A DNA stretch of 64,000 bases from Euphorbia lathyris (lineage: Eukaryota > Streptophyta > Magnoliopsida > Malpighiales > Euphorbiaceae). Position numbers and translations under genes: made by a program. Where the stretch lies: contig NC_088911.1 in assembly GCF_963576675.1 (NCBI RefSeq), forward strand, positions 78,459,256 to 78,523,255, in the 5' to 3' direction. Shown here piece after piece: positions 44,774 to 53,906 of this stretch. Each line of letters begins with the position of its first letter. Position 1 is the stretch's first letter. The notes below the pieces were generated by a model, which saw only the letters and a program-made list of their open reading frames with translations, did no database searches and was not told where the DNA came from.

Positions 44774-45578
44774 GGGATAAGTACAAAAAAATGTCTGTGG
44801 TATACACTTTTTGCAAACTCGAACCTGTGGTATATTTTTTTGCAAACAGAGGTATGTGTTACAGGCCGTTAGCAAACAGAGGCTAAATTGACTAACGGTG
44901 TTAAAATTCAAAGAGAAAAGAGTTAATTTGGTCCTTATCTTTATTTATTTTATAAATTAACCCTCTAATTATCTAATTATCACAAATAACCTCCAAAATC
45001 AAAAATAAAAATAAAAAATACCATCTTTACCATCTTCTTCTTCTTCTTCTTCTTCTTCTTCTTCTTTTTTTAATTTTGATTCCAGAATTTTGGAAAATTC
45101 CAAAAATTCTGGACAACGTCTGAAATCCAGACGTTCATCATGTCTGGATTTCAGACGTCCAGAATTTCTGAAATTTTCCAGAATTCTGGAAAATTTCTGG
45201 AATTTCTAGAGTCAAAATTTTGAAAAAAAAATAGAAGAAAAGAAGAAGAAGATGAGAGGAGGAAGAATAAGAGAGAGAAAGAAGAAGGAAAATAAAAAAT
45301 GAAAAAGAGATGGAAAATATGGTTTTTTTTATTTTTGATTTTGGGGTTTATTTGTGATAATTAGATAATTAGGGGGTTAATATATAAAATAAATAAATAT
45401 AAGGACCAAATTAACTCGTTTCTTTTTGAATTTTAACACCGTTAGTCAATTTAGCCTCTGTTTGCTAACGGCCTGTAACACATACCTCTGTTTGCAAAAA
45501 AAAAAAAAAAAAAAAAAAATACCACAGGTTCGAGTTTGCAAAAAGTGTATACCACAGGCATTTTTTTGTACTTATCCC
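44774..45578. mobile_element. Mutator-like foldback element, near-complete hairpin
   Basis: Perfect 9-bp TSD TTTAAATTA (44765-44773 and 45579-45587). Ends GGGATAAGTACAAAAAAATG and CATTTTTTTGTACTTATCCC are exact inverted copies. The inverted similarity continues through essentially the whole 805 bp to a centre near 45137, where 17-base arms ACGTCTGAAATCCAGAC/GTCTGGATTTCAGACGT flank nine bases. A (TTC)n tract and an A24 run are the main asymmetries. Non-coding. Confidence 0.93.
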
Positions 45579-45602
45579 TTTAAATTAATCAACGATGCAA
45601 TT

Positions 45603-46205
45603 ATGAAAGGAAAAATATGAAAAAATGTCCATAACGTTTACAACTATGAATAATTTTACTCTTAATTTCTAAAACGGTGCAATTTAAGCCATAATGCTAG
45701 CAGCTAAGAGCAATTTTACTTCTAACATTGGCAAGTTGGATCGATTTCAGATATTATTAAAAAAAACGTAGTTATTTTATTTTTTATTATACACCAATTG
45801 CACATACCAGTGGTTCTAAAAATTAGATTTCATATTTTTTGTGATTTAATAATAAAATTAAAAATTAATATTTATAAATTCGATTAAATATTGGAAATTT
45901 TTTTGTCCAACTCGTACAAAAGACAATATATATTTTTTTATTTTCTTAAAAAAGTTTCACGTCTAATCATATGTTTGTGATCTGTTACTAACGATGATAA
46001 AATGATGCACGTGTAGATGGCAATATTCATGACCAAGAAGACAGTTTGATGAATTATTTCTCAAATTGACCCAATGTGTCAATATTATGGGTAAATTTGC
46101 TTTTGGCTGCCAAAATTAGGGGTATAATTGCACCATTTTAGACGTTAAGGGTAAAATTGCTCATAGCTATAAATGTTGGGGGGTATTTTTGCACCTTATC
46201 CTATT
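45603..46205. mobile_element. MITE family M, copy 2
   Basis: Shows the left motifs (AAAACGGTGCAATTTAAG, AGCTAAGAGCAATTTTAC) and the mirrored right end: CACCATTTTAGACGTTAAGG then GGGGGGTATTTTTGCACCTTATCC. The element is largely an imperfect inverted repeat. Confidence 0.6.
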
Positions 46206-46212
46206 ATAAAAT

Positions 46213-46690
46213 AAAGGGTTAAGGTGCAAAAATACCCCTAATGTGTGCAAAAATACCCCTAATGTTTTGGGTCAGGAGCAATTTTACCCTTAACGTCTAA
46301 AATGGTGCAATTTTACCCCTAACGTTGGAAGCCAAGAGCAATTTTACCCCTAACGTTGATAAATTGGGTCAATTTCAGACACTATTCTAAAACACAGATA
46401 TTTTTGTTCATTATTCTGCGTTCTAAAAAAAGGATTTCATGTTTTTTATAATTTAATAATAGAATTTGAGATTAATATTTATAAATTCGGTGGATTTTTT
46501 GAATTTTTTTTGTCTAATCCGTAAAAAAAGACAATATATCTTTTTATTTTTTTTACATCTCAACGAATGTTTGTAATTTATTATTGATAAAATGACACAT
46601 GTATGAAGTGTAGATAACAAGATTCATGACCGAGAAGACAGTTTGATAAATTATTTCTCAAATTGACCAAATTTATTAACGTTATGGATA
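46213..46690. mobile_element. MITE family M, copy 3 (truncated)
   Basis: Clear left end AGGGTTAAGGTGCAAAAATACCCC, the inverse of the right end of copy 2, followed by the shared GGAGCAATTTTACCC and ACCCCTAACGTT words. The right end is lost after CTCAAATTGACC. Confidence 0.65.
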
Positions 46691-47329
46691 AATAAAGATT
46701 ACTTTTTACAATTTATATAGTTTTGCTCTTATTTTGATTATTTTTGAAATATTTTTCATTCATTTTTTTAGTCAATAAAATTTAGGCTACTAAATTAAAT
46801 TTCTATTATTATATAAAATTTAATAAATTAATTACTCAATATTGTAGAGATTATGCCGGAAAAAAAATATATTGTAGAAACTATGTAGGAAAAAAGGAGA
46901 AAAAAACATAAAATATGAAAAATAGCTGTTTTATTATTAAAATATAGAATAAAGGGTAATTTTGGTATTTTAAAATTTATTTGGTATAGTTTGACGATTG
47001 ACTCAAACATAAGGATTAAGGAGTTGATGAAACTAAAAACTAAGGGACTATATAATTATTTCTAAAAACAGAGGAACTAACTAGTGTATTAAGTAAAAAC
47101 TCATGGACTTTATAATTATTTACCCTAAAAAAAAATACAAGGAGAGTTGATCATAAACATTAGTGAGTTATAATTTTCAATGGCTATATATGTAAGGGAA
47201 AATTACAAAACTGGGTCAAATGGGAGGCCCATTTACATATTAAACCCATTTACCAATTCTACTATATATCTAGACTGATTTTGTGTGACTTTCCAAAAAT
47301 ACCCCTAATATTTACACGTACCTTCTTGG
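46691..47329. other. AT-rich spacer
   Basis: Low-complexity AT-rich sequence, no gene seen. Confidence 0.5.
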
Positions 47330-47650
47330 CACCAAATCGCTGACATCTTCACCAAAGGTCTTCCTCAGATTCTTTTTGAAGACTTTCGGTCTAGTCTCAA
47401 CGTTCATCCTCCTCCCGTTTCGACTACGGGGGTGTGTTAGACAATCATGGTAATATTAGTAATGTAAATCAGCCACAAATTAAGGAATTATATTTGTTAG
47501 ACAATTATAGTAATATTAGTAATGTAAATCAGCCATAAATTAAGGAATTATATTAGCTATAAATTAGCTAGATTTTACAGCATTCACATTGTAATCTCAT
47601 GTATAAATATCTCATTCCAAATCAATACAATTCCAAATCAATACAAGGCA
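47330..47650 (+). mobile_element. 3' end of a Ty1/copia element
   Basis: The first 100 bases encode the copia RNase H end (SWHQIADIFTKGLPQ) followed by a stop and a purine tract (ACGGGGGTG). An LTR start, TGTTAGACAATCATGG, follows at 47435. The first 60 bases of the LTR are tandemly duplicated (47435-47494 and 47495-47554). Short TATAAATATCTC lies near 47602. The rest of the element is gone. Confidence 0.8.
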
Positions 47651-47993
47651 AGGGATTCCAATTAATCCCATTAAACATTTAATTTTGTTTCATGAGCAAA
47701 CAAAGAAAAAAAAAACAGCAACAACGTATTGAAAGTAAGAGCACCGTATCATACGTAGAATTTGAATCAAAGAGTGGAGGATGATTCGAAGCAAGAATAA
47801 TATAAGGAATCTCCACCCGATTTTAATAGATATCTTTCTGTACTAGTATTTGTTTTTAATAATAATAGTAAGAAAGAGTAGAAAACAAATATCATTCTAA
47901 TTGGAATAGCAATCCATTACTAGTTGGGTTCAATTAAAACACAACCACATTTGGATTATAATTTATAAATGTCAAAATAAAAAAAGTGAAAAG
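47651..47993. other. Upstream region of PHT1 gene 2
   Basis: AT-rich, no element ends recognised. Confidence 0.5.
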
Positions 47994-48001
47994 GAATATA
48001 C
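47994..48001 (+). promoter_or_regulatory. P1BS site upstream of PHT1 gene 2
   Basis: GAATATAC fits GNATATNC. It is 794 bases before the ATG and about 200 before the 5'-UTR donor. Gene 1 has a site at a similar distance, which strengthens both calls. Confidence 0.55.
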
Positions 48002-48199
48002 CGAGTCAAAATCAGTAATATGTGTGGTGAGTAAAAAAGAAATATAGATTGCGGTTAAGTTAAATACGGAAAGAAGCTGGGCCAAATTCTCTTTGAAACG
48101 TAACACAGAGAGAGTCCTTTGCTCTCTGTGTTTCTTTTGCTTTATTAACTTAACGTCTTTTCTTTTCTACTGCTAATTCCATCATCACTCTTCTATCAG

Positions 48200-48775
48200 G
48201 TATCACTCTTTCTTTCTGTTTTCTCAATCATAACACTTTCTACATTCTTTTTCTTTTCTTTTCCTGTAATCAAAATGTTATTAAAATCTCTCTTCATTCA
48301 TTAACATATACTCTTCATTCATAATTAACTTTTAAATCCCTATTTGAATTCTATTAATATGCGTACAAAAAAATTAAGACCAAACTCTTTGTGATTGACT
48401 GCTACAATTCTAACTAGTTTTGCATTTTATTTAGGGTTGTTTGTTTGTTATTAGGTGATTTATAAAGATTGTTTGCTAAAATTTATGATAAACTATAAAC
48501 TAGAATACAAAAAATATTAAAAGTTTCGGTCAACTGTTGAATGGAAATACAAAGTATAACAGTTGATCCGAAAAGCCTACCAAACGCTTGAATTGATTTT
48601 CTCACTAACTTTATTCGCCTGTCATAATATCTGTTACCTCGGATCGGATGTATGGTTTGCCTTTAATAAATCGTTTCGGATTGCTCGTTTTTCTATTTCT
48701 GGCATGTATTTTGGACTGGCTTGTGGCTACCTCAGCTTTTCAATTACCTGAATGATTTCAATCTTTTTTATGCAG
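48200..48775 (+). other. Putative 5'-UTR intron of PHT1 gene 2
   Basis: Donor TATCAG|GTATCA at 48200 and acceptor TTTATGCAG|GGGAAT ending 48775, enclosing T-rich sequence. It places 12 UTR bases between acceptor and ATG, much as in gene 1. Confidence 0.6.
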
Positions 48776-48787
48776 GGGAATCCACAT

Positions 48788-50344
48788 ATGGCAGGGGATC
48801 AGTTGCAAGTGCTTAATGCACTTGATGTGGCCAAAACACAATGGTACCATTTCACAGCAATTGTGATTGCTGGCATGGGATTTTTCACTGATGCTTATGA
48901 TCTTTTCTGTATCTCACTTGTCACCAAATTGCTAGGCAGAATCTACTACTATCAAGAAGGTTCTAACAAACCAGGAGCTTTACCAGATAATGTCTCAGCA
49001 GCTGTTACTGGTGTTGCTTTCTGTGGAACACTTGCAGGCCAGCTCTTCTTTGGCTGGCTTGGTGATAAAATGGGTAGAAAACGTGTCTATGGTATGACAT
49101 TAATGCTTATGGTTCTCTGCTCAGTTGCCTCAGGTCTCTCTTTTGGCCATACTCCTACTTCTGTCATGTCCACTCTTTGTTTCTTCCGATTCTGGCTCGG
49201 TTTCGGCATTGGTGGTGATTACCCCCTTTCTGCTACTATCATGTCTGAATATGCTAATAAAAAGACTCGTGGTGCTTTCATTGCTGCTGTTTTTGCTATG
49301 CAAGGTTTTGGAATTTTGGTTGGTGGCATGGTTGCTATTGTAGTTTCTGCAGCTTTCAAGGCCAAATTTCCTTCCCAGCCTTTTCAAATTGATGCACTTG
49401 GTTCTACTGTACCTCAAGCTGATTATGTTTGGAGGATTATCTTGATGTTTGGTGCATTACCAGCTGTTCTTACCTATTACTGGCGCATGAAGATGCCTGA
49501 AACTGCTCGTTACACCGCATTGGTTGCTAAAAACGCCAAACAGGCTGCTTCTGATATGGCAAAAGTCCTTCAGGTTGATATTCAAATAGAAGAAGACAAG
49601 GTTGGACGGATGAGAGGAAATAATTTTGGTCTGATGAGCAGGGAATTTCTTGGGCGTCACGGGCTTCACTTGCTAGGAACCACAACCACTTGGTTCTTGT
49701 TAGACATTGCATTCTATAGCCAGAATCTATTTCAGAAGGACATTTTCACCGCTATTGGATGGATTCCTGGTGCTAAAACCATGAATGCCTTGGAAGAAGT
49801 GTATAAAATTGCTAGAGCACAAACTTTGATTGCTCTTTGCAGCACAGTTCCTGGATATTGGTTCACTGTTGCATTGATTGATAGAATGGGAAGGTTTGCA
49901 ATTCAGATAATGGGATTTTTCTTCATGACAGTGTTCATGTTAGCTCTGGCCATTCCTTACCATCACTGGACCTTGCCAGGAAACCAAATTGGATTTGTTG
50001 TGTTGTATTCTTTGACATTTTTCTTCTCGAATTTCGGTCCAAACGCAACCACATTTGTGGTGCCTGCAGAGATATTCCCAGCAAGATTAAGGTCAACCTG
50101 CCATGGAATATCAGCAGCATGTGGGAAGTTAGGGGCAATAGTGGGTTCATTCGGGTTTTTGTATTTATCAAATGGAATTGGAGTGAGAATTACACTTTTG
50201 ATAATGGCAGGAGTGAATTTCTTAGGAGTGCTTTTTACTTTCTTAGTACCGGAATCAAAGGGAAGATCTTTAGAAGAAATGTGCGGTGAAGCTGGCGAAG
50301 GAAATGAAACCTTAGAATCTAGAAGAAGATCGTCTTCCGTTTAA
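48788..50344 (+). CDS. PHT1: High-affinity phosphate:H+ symporter, PHT1 family (gene 2)
   Basis: 518 residues, intact and intronless in the coding part. It shares all key PHT1 features with gene 1: [25 protein letters not shown] N-terminus, [20 protein letters not shown], signature [13 protein letters not shown] at 142-154, [15 protein letters not shown], and [14 protein letters not shown]. Twelve membrane segments are expected. It differs in the last extracellular loop: after FGFLY comes only LSNGIGVR, so about 15 residues usually reading AAQ...DAGYPPG are missing. The C-terminal tail ends ESRRRSSSV, a basic, serine-rich run that could be a phosphorylation and trafficking site (inference). 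Start at 48788, just after the 5'-UTR acceptor; the in-frame ATG at 48752 lies in the intron. A gypsy LTR begins about 240 bases after the stop. Confidence 0.97.
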   Translation: MAGDQLQVLNALDVAKTQWYHFTAIVIAGMGFFTDAYDLFCISLVTKLLGRIYYYQEGSNKPGALPDNVSAAVTGVAFCGTLAGQLFFGWLGDKMGRKRVYGMTLMLMVLCSVASGLSFGHTPTSVMSTLCFFRFWLGFGIGGDYPLSATIMSEYANKKTRGAFIAAVFAMQGFGILVGGMVAIVVSAAFKAKFPSQPFQIDALGSTVPQADYVWRIILMFGALPAVLTYYWRMKMPETARYTALVAKNAKQAASDMAKVLQVDIQIEEDKVGRMRGNNFGLMSREFLGRHGLHLLGTTTTWFLLDIAFYSQNLFQKDIFTAIGWIPGAKTMNALEEVYKIARAQTLIALCSTVPGYWFTVALIDRMGRFAIQIMGFFFMTVFMLALAIPYHHWTLPGNQIGFVVLYSLTFFFSNFGPNATTFVVPAEIFPARLRSTCHGISAACGKLGAIVGSFGFLYLSNGIGVRITLLIMAGVNFLGVLFTFLVPESKGRSLEEMCGEAGEGNETLESRRRSSSV

Positions 50345-50587
50345 TTAGTATTTAATTTTGAGAGTTTAGTATAATGTGGAGAACTCGAGATGTGATAAAA
50401 CTCTTATGCTTTCCATTGTAGTTTTTGAACAAATTTTCACTTATCAATGATGTTTCTATGGTTTATAAGTAGAAGTAGACAGTTTCTTTTTATTATTTTT
50501 TTTATAAGTTCTTTTTATTATCCTTACTTCTGGAATGCATAATCATATTATTTCTTTCTTATCAAATGCATAATTATAGAAATTCTT
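50345..50587. other. 3' flank of PHT1 gene 2
   Basis: Likely 3' UTR and terminator region. No other feature seen before the LTR. Confidence 0.5.
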
Positions 50588-50947
50588 TGTTGCAGGCCTA
50601 ATTGATGTCTCAAGCTCAAGCCCAACTATTCCCAATTTAGGTCCAATAGCACAAGTGCACCAAGAAAGGAGAAGCACTAGAAACATCTGCCCACCAAAGA
50701 GATTTAATGATTTTATGTAATCTTTGTTTTTAGTATGAGTTGTCAATTGAGTCTTTGTTTTTAGTATGAGCTGTCAATTGAGTAGTAACTGAATTCTGTT
50801 ATGTTACTATTAATAGATGGAATGAAAAAGTTGTGGGGTAGGCAATTACAAACCACCTCTTTTCTATATTCTTTTTCTCTTCCTCCTTTATTCCCTTTTT
50901 CTATCTCTGCTCTATCTGTGCAGCTCATTAGCAAGAAGGCTGCATCA
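50588..50947 (+). repeat. Gypsy 5' LTR (about 360 bp)
   Basis: Ends GGCTGCATCA just before the primer site; the start at TGTTGCAGGCC is a best guess. It includes a 32-base tandem duplication (CTTTGTTTTTAGTATGAG...TGTCAATTGAGT, about 50721-50784). Confidence 0.65.
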
Positions 50948-50960
50948 TTGGTGCTTTCAT
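50948..50960 (+). other. Gypsy primer-binding site
   Basis: TTGGTGCTTTCAT directly after the LTR, a PBS form common in plant gypsy elements of this type. Confidence 0.6.
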
Positions 50961-50972
50961 TGAATTCTGCAC

Positions 50973-51796
50973 ATGGCTGACAGTGCTCAAACCAGACACA
51001 AGGCTCTTGAAGAAGCTATCCATGGCCTGGCTAAAGAACTTAGAGAAGTTTCCTTCTCTGTTAAGGCAAATTCTGAAAATATTGCCAAACATGCCTCCCA
51101 ATCTGATTCCATCCAACAAGCCCTCACTGATATCATCTTCCGCCTTGATAAACCTAAAACTCCTTTGCTTCCGACCCCCCCGCCACCCCCTCCGGGTTCA
51201 CAACCCAGACTACCCAAACTTGAAATACCCTTCTTCACCGGCGAGAATGTGATCGGCTGGCTATTCCAACTTGACCGATTCTTCACCTATCATAACACCC
51301 CTCTTGACCATAAACTCACCATTGCTGCCTTCTACATGTCCGGTGAGGCTCTCCAATGGTATCAATGGATGTCCTCCACCTCTCAACTCTCCTCCTGGGC
51401 AAATTTCGCTCGTGCTATTGAACTCAGGTTTGGCCCTTCTACTTATCTCAACCCTGAAGCCACCCTTTACAAATTATTCCAAACCTCCACTGTCCAAACC
51501 TATCTACAGTCCTTTGAATCCCTTTCTACAAGAACCACTGGCCTCACTCCCCTCAATTTGCGCAATTGTTTTATCTCTGGTCTCAAGGATCCGATTCGCC
51601 GTGAATTACTTCTCCACAAACCACCCACTCTTCATGAAGCTATTGGTATGGCTAAAATTATTGAAGAAAAAATAGAGGGAGCTTACCCAAAACTACCAAA
51701 TATGTCGACCAAAACCTTTACCTATCCTCCTACACCACCAAAACCGCCACCTCCTGCTCCCCCTAATTACCCATCAAACGCCTCACTCCGGCCGAA
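50973..51796 (+). pseudogene. Gypsy Gag (frameshifted)
   Basis: MADSAQTRHKALEEAIHGLA opens a coiled N-terminal part, then a Pro-rich link and the Retrotrans_gag core (KLEIPFFTGENVIGWLFQLD, GEALQWYQWM, FARAIELRFGPS). A Pro-rich spacer follows, and a +1 type frameshift near 51780 moves the zinc knuckle (CFNCDEKFTPGHRC) into the next frame at 51797. Confidence 0.88.
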
Positions 51797-53906
51797 ATGG
51801 TTGCTCGCAGATCTAAGGGTCTTTGTTTTAATTGTGATGAGAAATTCACACCAGGTCACCGCTGTAAAACACCTCAATTTCTTTGCCTTATGGCTGCCGA
51901 TACGGATTTCGACGATGGAACCTTTAGCCCTGAATCTATCGATTCCATTTCAGTTGCACCCACAAATGAGGTTGTTGTTCACCCGCCATCGGTCGCTTCC
52001 TCCTCGGAACCGGTTCCAGCCATTTCTCTACACGCGTTGGAAGGACACTTTGTTCCCACCACGCTCCGCCTAGAAGGAACCATTAATGACACTCCGGTAG
52101 CGGTTTTAATCGACGGCGGATCTACTCATAACTTCCTTCAGACTCGGGTTGCCAAGAAACTGGGATTACCAATTGAACCGTCTTCTCACCTCAAGGTCAC
52201 CGTGGGAAACGACGATGCCCTTCTCTGCAGTGGTCTCTGCTCTCAGCTTCCCCTGATTCTTCAGTCAAGTAAGTTTATCGTTGATTTTCACCTCTTACCA
52301 ATCTATGGAGCCGATGTCGTTTTAGGCGTCCAATGGCTGGCCTCTATTGGGCCTGTTCTATTTGATTATAGATCCCTCTGGATGAGCTTCTTGCATGAGG
52401 GACAACAACTTACCTTACATGGGCTTAAACATCCAACCCTTACAACCATGACCCTTAATCAACTCCACAGAGATATCCAAACCCATTCCACAGCCCAGTA
52501 TTATCTTGTGTCTGTTGACACTATCCACCCCCCTTCTACACTCACCACCATTCCTAACCTCGACCCTCACCTTCCACCAGATCAATCCATCGCCCTTCAA
52601 CCCCTCTTTCAAACCTATTCTCATATATTCTCTATTCCCCATGGCTTACCTCCCCATCGCCACTCCGATCATTACATACCCCTTTATCTTGACACCACAC
52701 CCGTTAATGTTAAACCTTACCGTTATCCCCACTTCCAAAAAGATACTATGGAACAACTTGTGGCTGAAATGCTACAAGAGGGAATCATTCGACCCAGCTC
52801 TAGCCCGTTCTCTTCCCCAGCTTTACTGATAAAAAAGAAGGATGGAAGTTGGCGATTCTGCGTCGACTACCGCGCACTAAATGCGGTAACCGTCCGTGAT
52901 CGTTTCCCCATACCCACTGTAGACGAACTCTTGGATGAGCTTCATGGAGCTCAATTCTTTCTAAACTTTATTTGAGGGTTGGATTTCATCAATTACGTGT
53001 TGCTGATGTTTATGTTCACAAAACCGCTTTCCGTACTCACCAGGGTCACTACGAATTTTTGGTCATGCCTTTTGGCCTTTCCAACGCTCCTTCCTCCTTT
53101 CAATCGGAGATGAATTCTACCTTCAAACATGTTCTGCGGAAGTTTGTTCTGGTTTTCTTTGATGATATCCTTGTCTACAGCCCTACTTGGGAAGATCATT
53201 TGAATCATTTGGCTGAGGTATTCCAAATCCTGTCTTCTAACTCTTTTTTTGTGAAATCCTCTAAATGTGAATTTGGCAAGACTTCGTTAGGATATTTGGG
53301 ACATATTATTTCGGCTACCGGAGTGTCAGTTGATCCGGAGAAAATTCGGGTAGTTGTGGATTGGCCACCTCCTACATCCATAAAGCAATTACGAGGATTT
53401 TTAGGGCTCACCGGTTATTATCGAAGGTTTGTTGCCCACTATGCACAGCTTTCGGCTCCTCTTACTCAGCTTTTACACAAAGATGCCTTTGGATGGGATG
53501 TTGGGGCTGATGCAGCATTTACCACCCTCAAGCATGCCCTAACTGTTACTCATGTATTGCTCCTTCCAGACTTCTCTCAGACCTTCGTGGTTCAAACCGA
53601 TGCTTCTGGCATAGGCATCGGGGCTGTCCTATCACAATCAGGCCATCCCATTGCATTCCACAGTAAGCAACTCTCCCCAAAATTACAAGCTTCTTCTACT
53701 TATATTCGAGAACTGTTTGCTCTTACTTCTGCTGTAGCTAAGTGGCGCCAATATTTCTTGGGTACCACATTTATCATTCAGACGGATCATCAACAATTAA
53801 CAGCTCTCATGACCCAAACTATCCAAACCCCTGACCAGCAACGCTGGATTGCTAAATTACTTGGATTTGATTTCCAAATTGTGTACAAACCCGGTATTAG
53901 ACAAGG
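51797..53906 (+). pseudogene. Gypsy pol: zinc knuckle, protease, RT, RNase H (partial)
   Basis: The zinc knuckle CFNCDEKFTPGHRC is followed by the protease site VLIDGGSTHNFL and YGADVVLGVQWL. The RT N-part has RPSSSPFSSPALLIKKKDGS and FCVDYRALN. A small lesion near 52970 breaks the FF..DLR.G motif, and a new frame from 52972 carries MPFGLSNAPSSFQ, the catalytic FFDDILVYS and GFLGLTGYYRRF. RNase H follows (FVVQTDASGIGIGAVLSQ, STYIRELFAL, QTDHQQLTALM) until YKPGIRQG, where the Tat LTR starts. The last 18 residues of the apparent ORF (after GIRQG) belong to that LTR. Confidence 0.92.

Larger units (their letters stand above)
50588..53906 (+). mobile_element. Ty3/gypsy element, 5' part, cut by Tat element
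   Basis: LTR, primer site, gag, protease, RT and the start of RNase H on the + strand, then an abrupt switch at 53907 to the LTR of a minus-strand element. RNase H end, integrase and the 3' LTR should lie beyond the right edge of the window. Gag carries one frameshift and RT one small lesion. Confidence 0.9.

Noticed and set aside
45026..45065. (TTC)n microsatellite as a separate feature
   Set aside because: Part of the loop-side arm of the foldback element.
48563..48787. ORF and upstream ATGs before PHT1 gene 2
   Set aside because: They fall in the putative 5'-UTR intron.
50983..51675. Overlapping + strand ORFs in the gypsy gag
   Set aside because: Out-of-frame shadows of gag with low-complexity Pro/Ser-rich translations.
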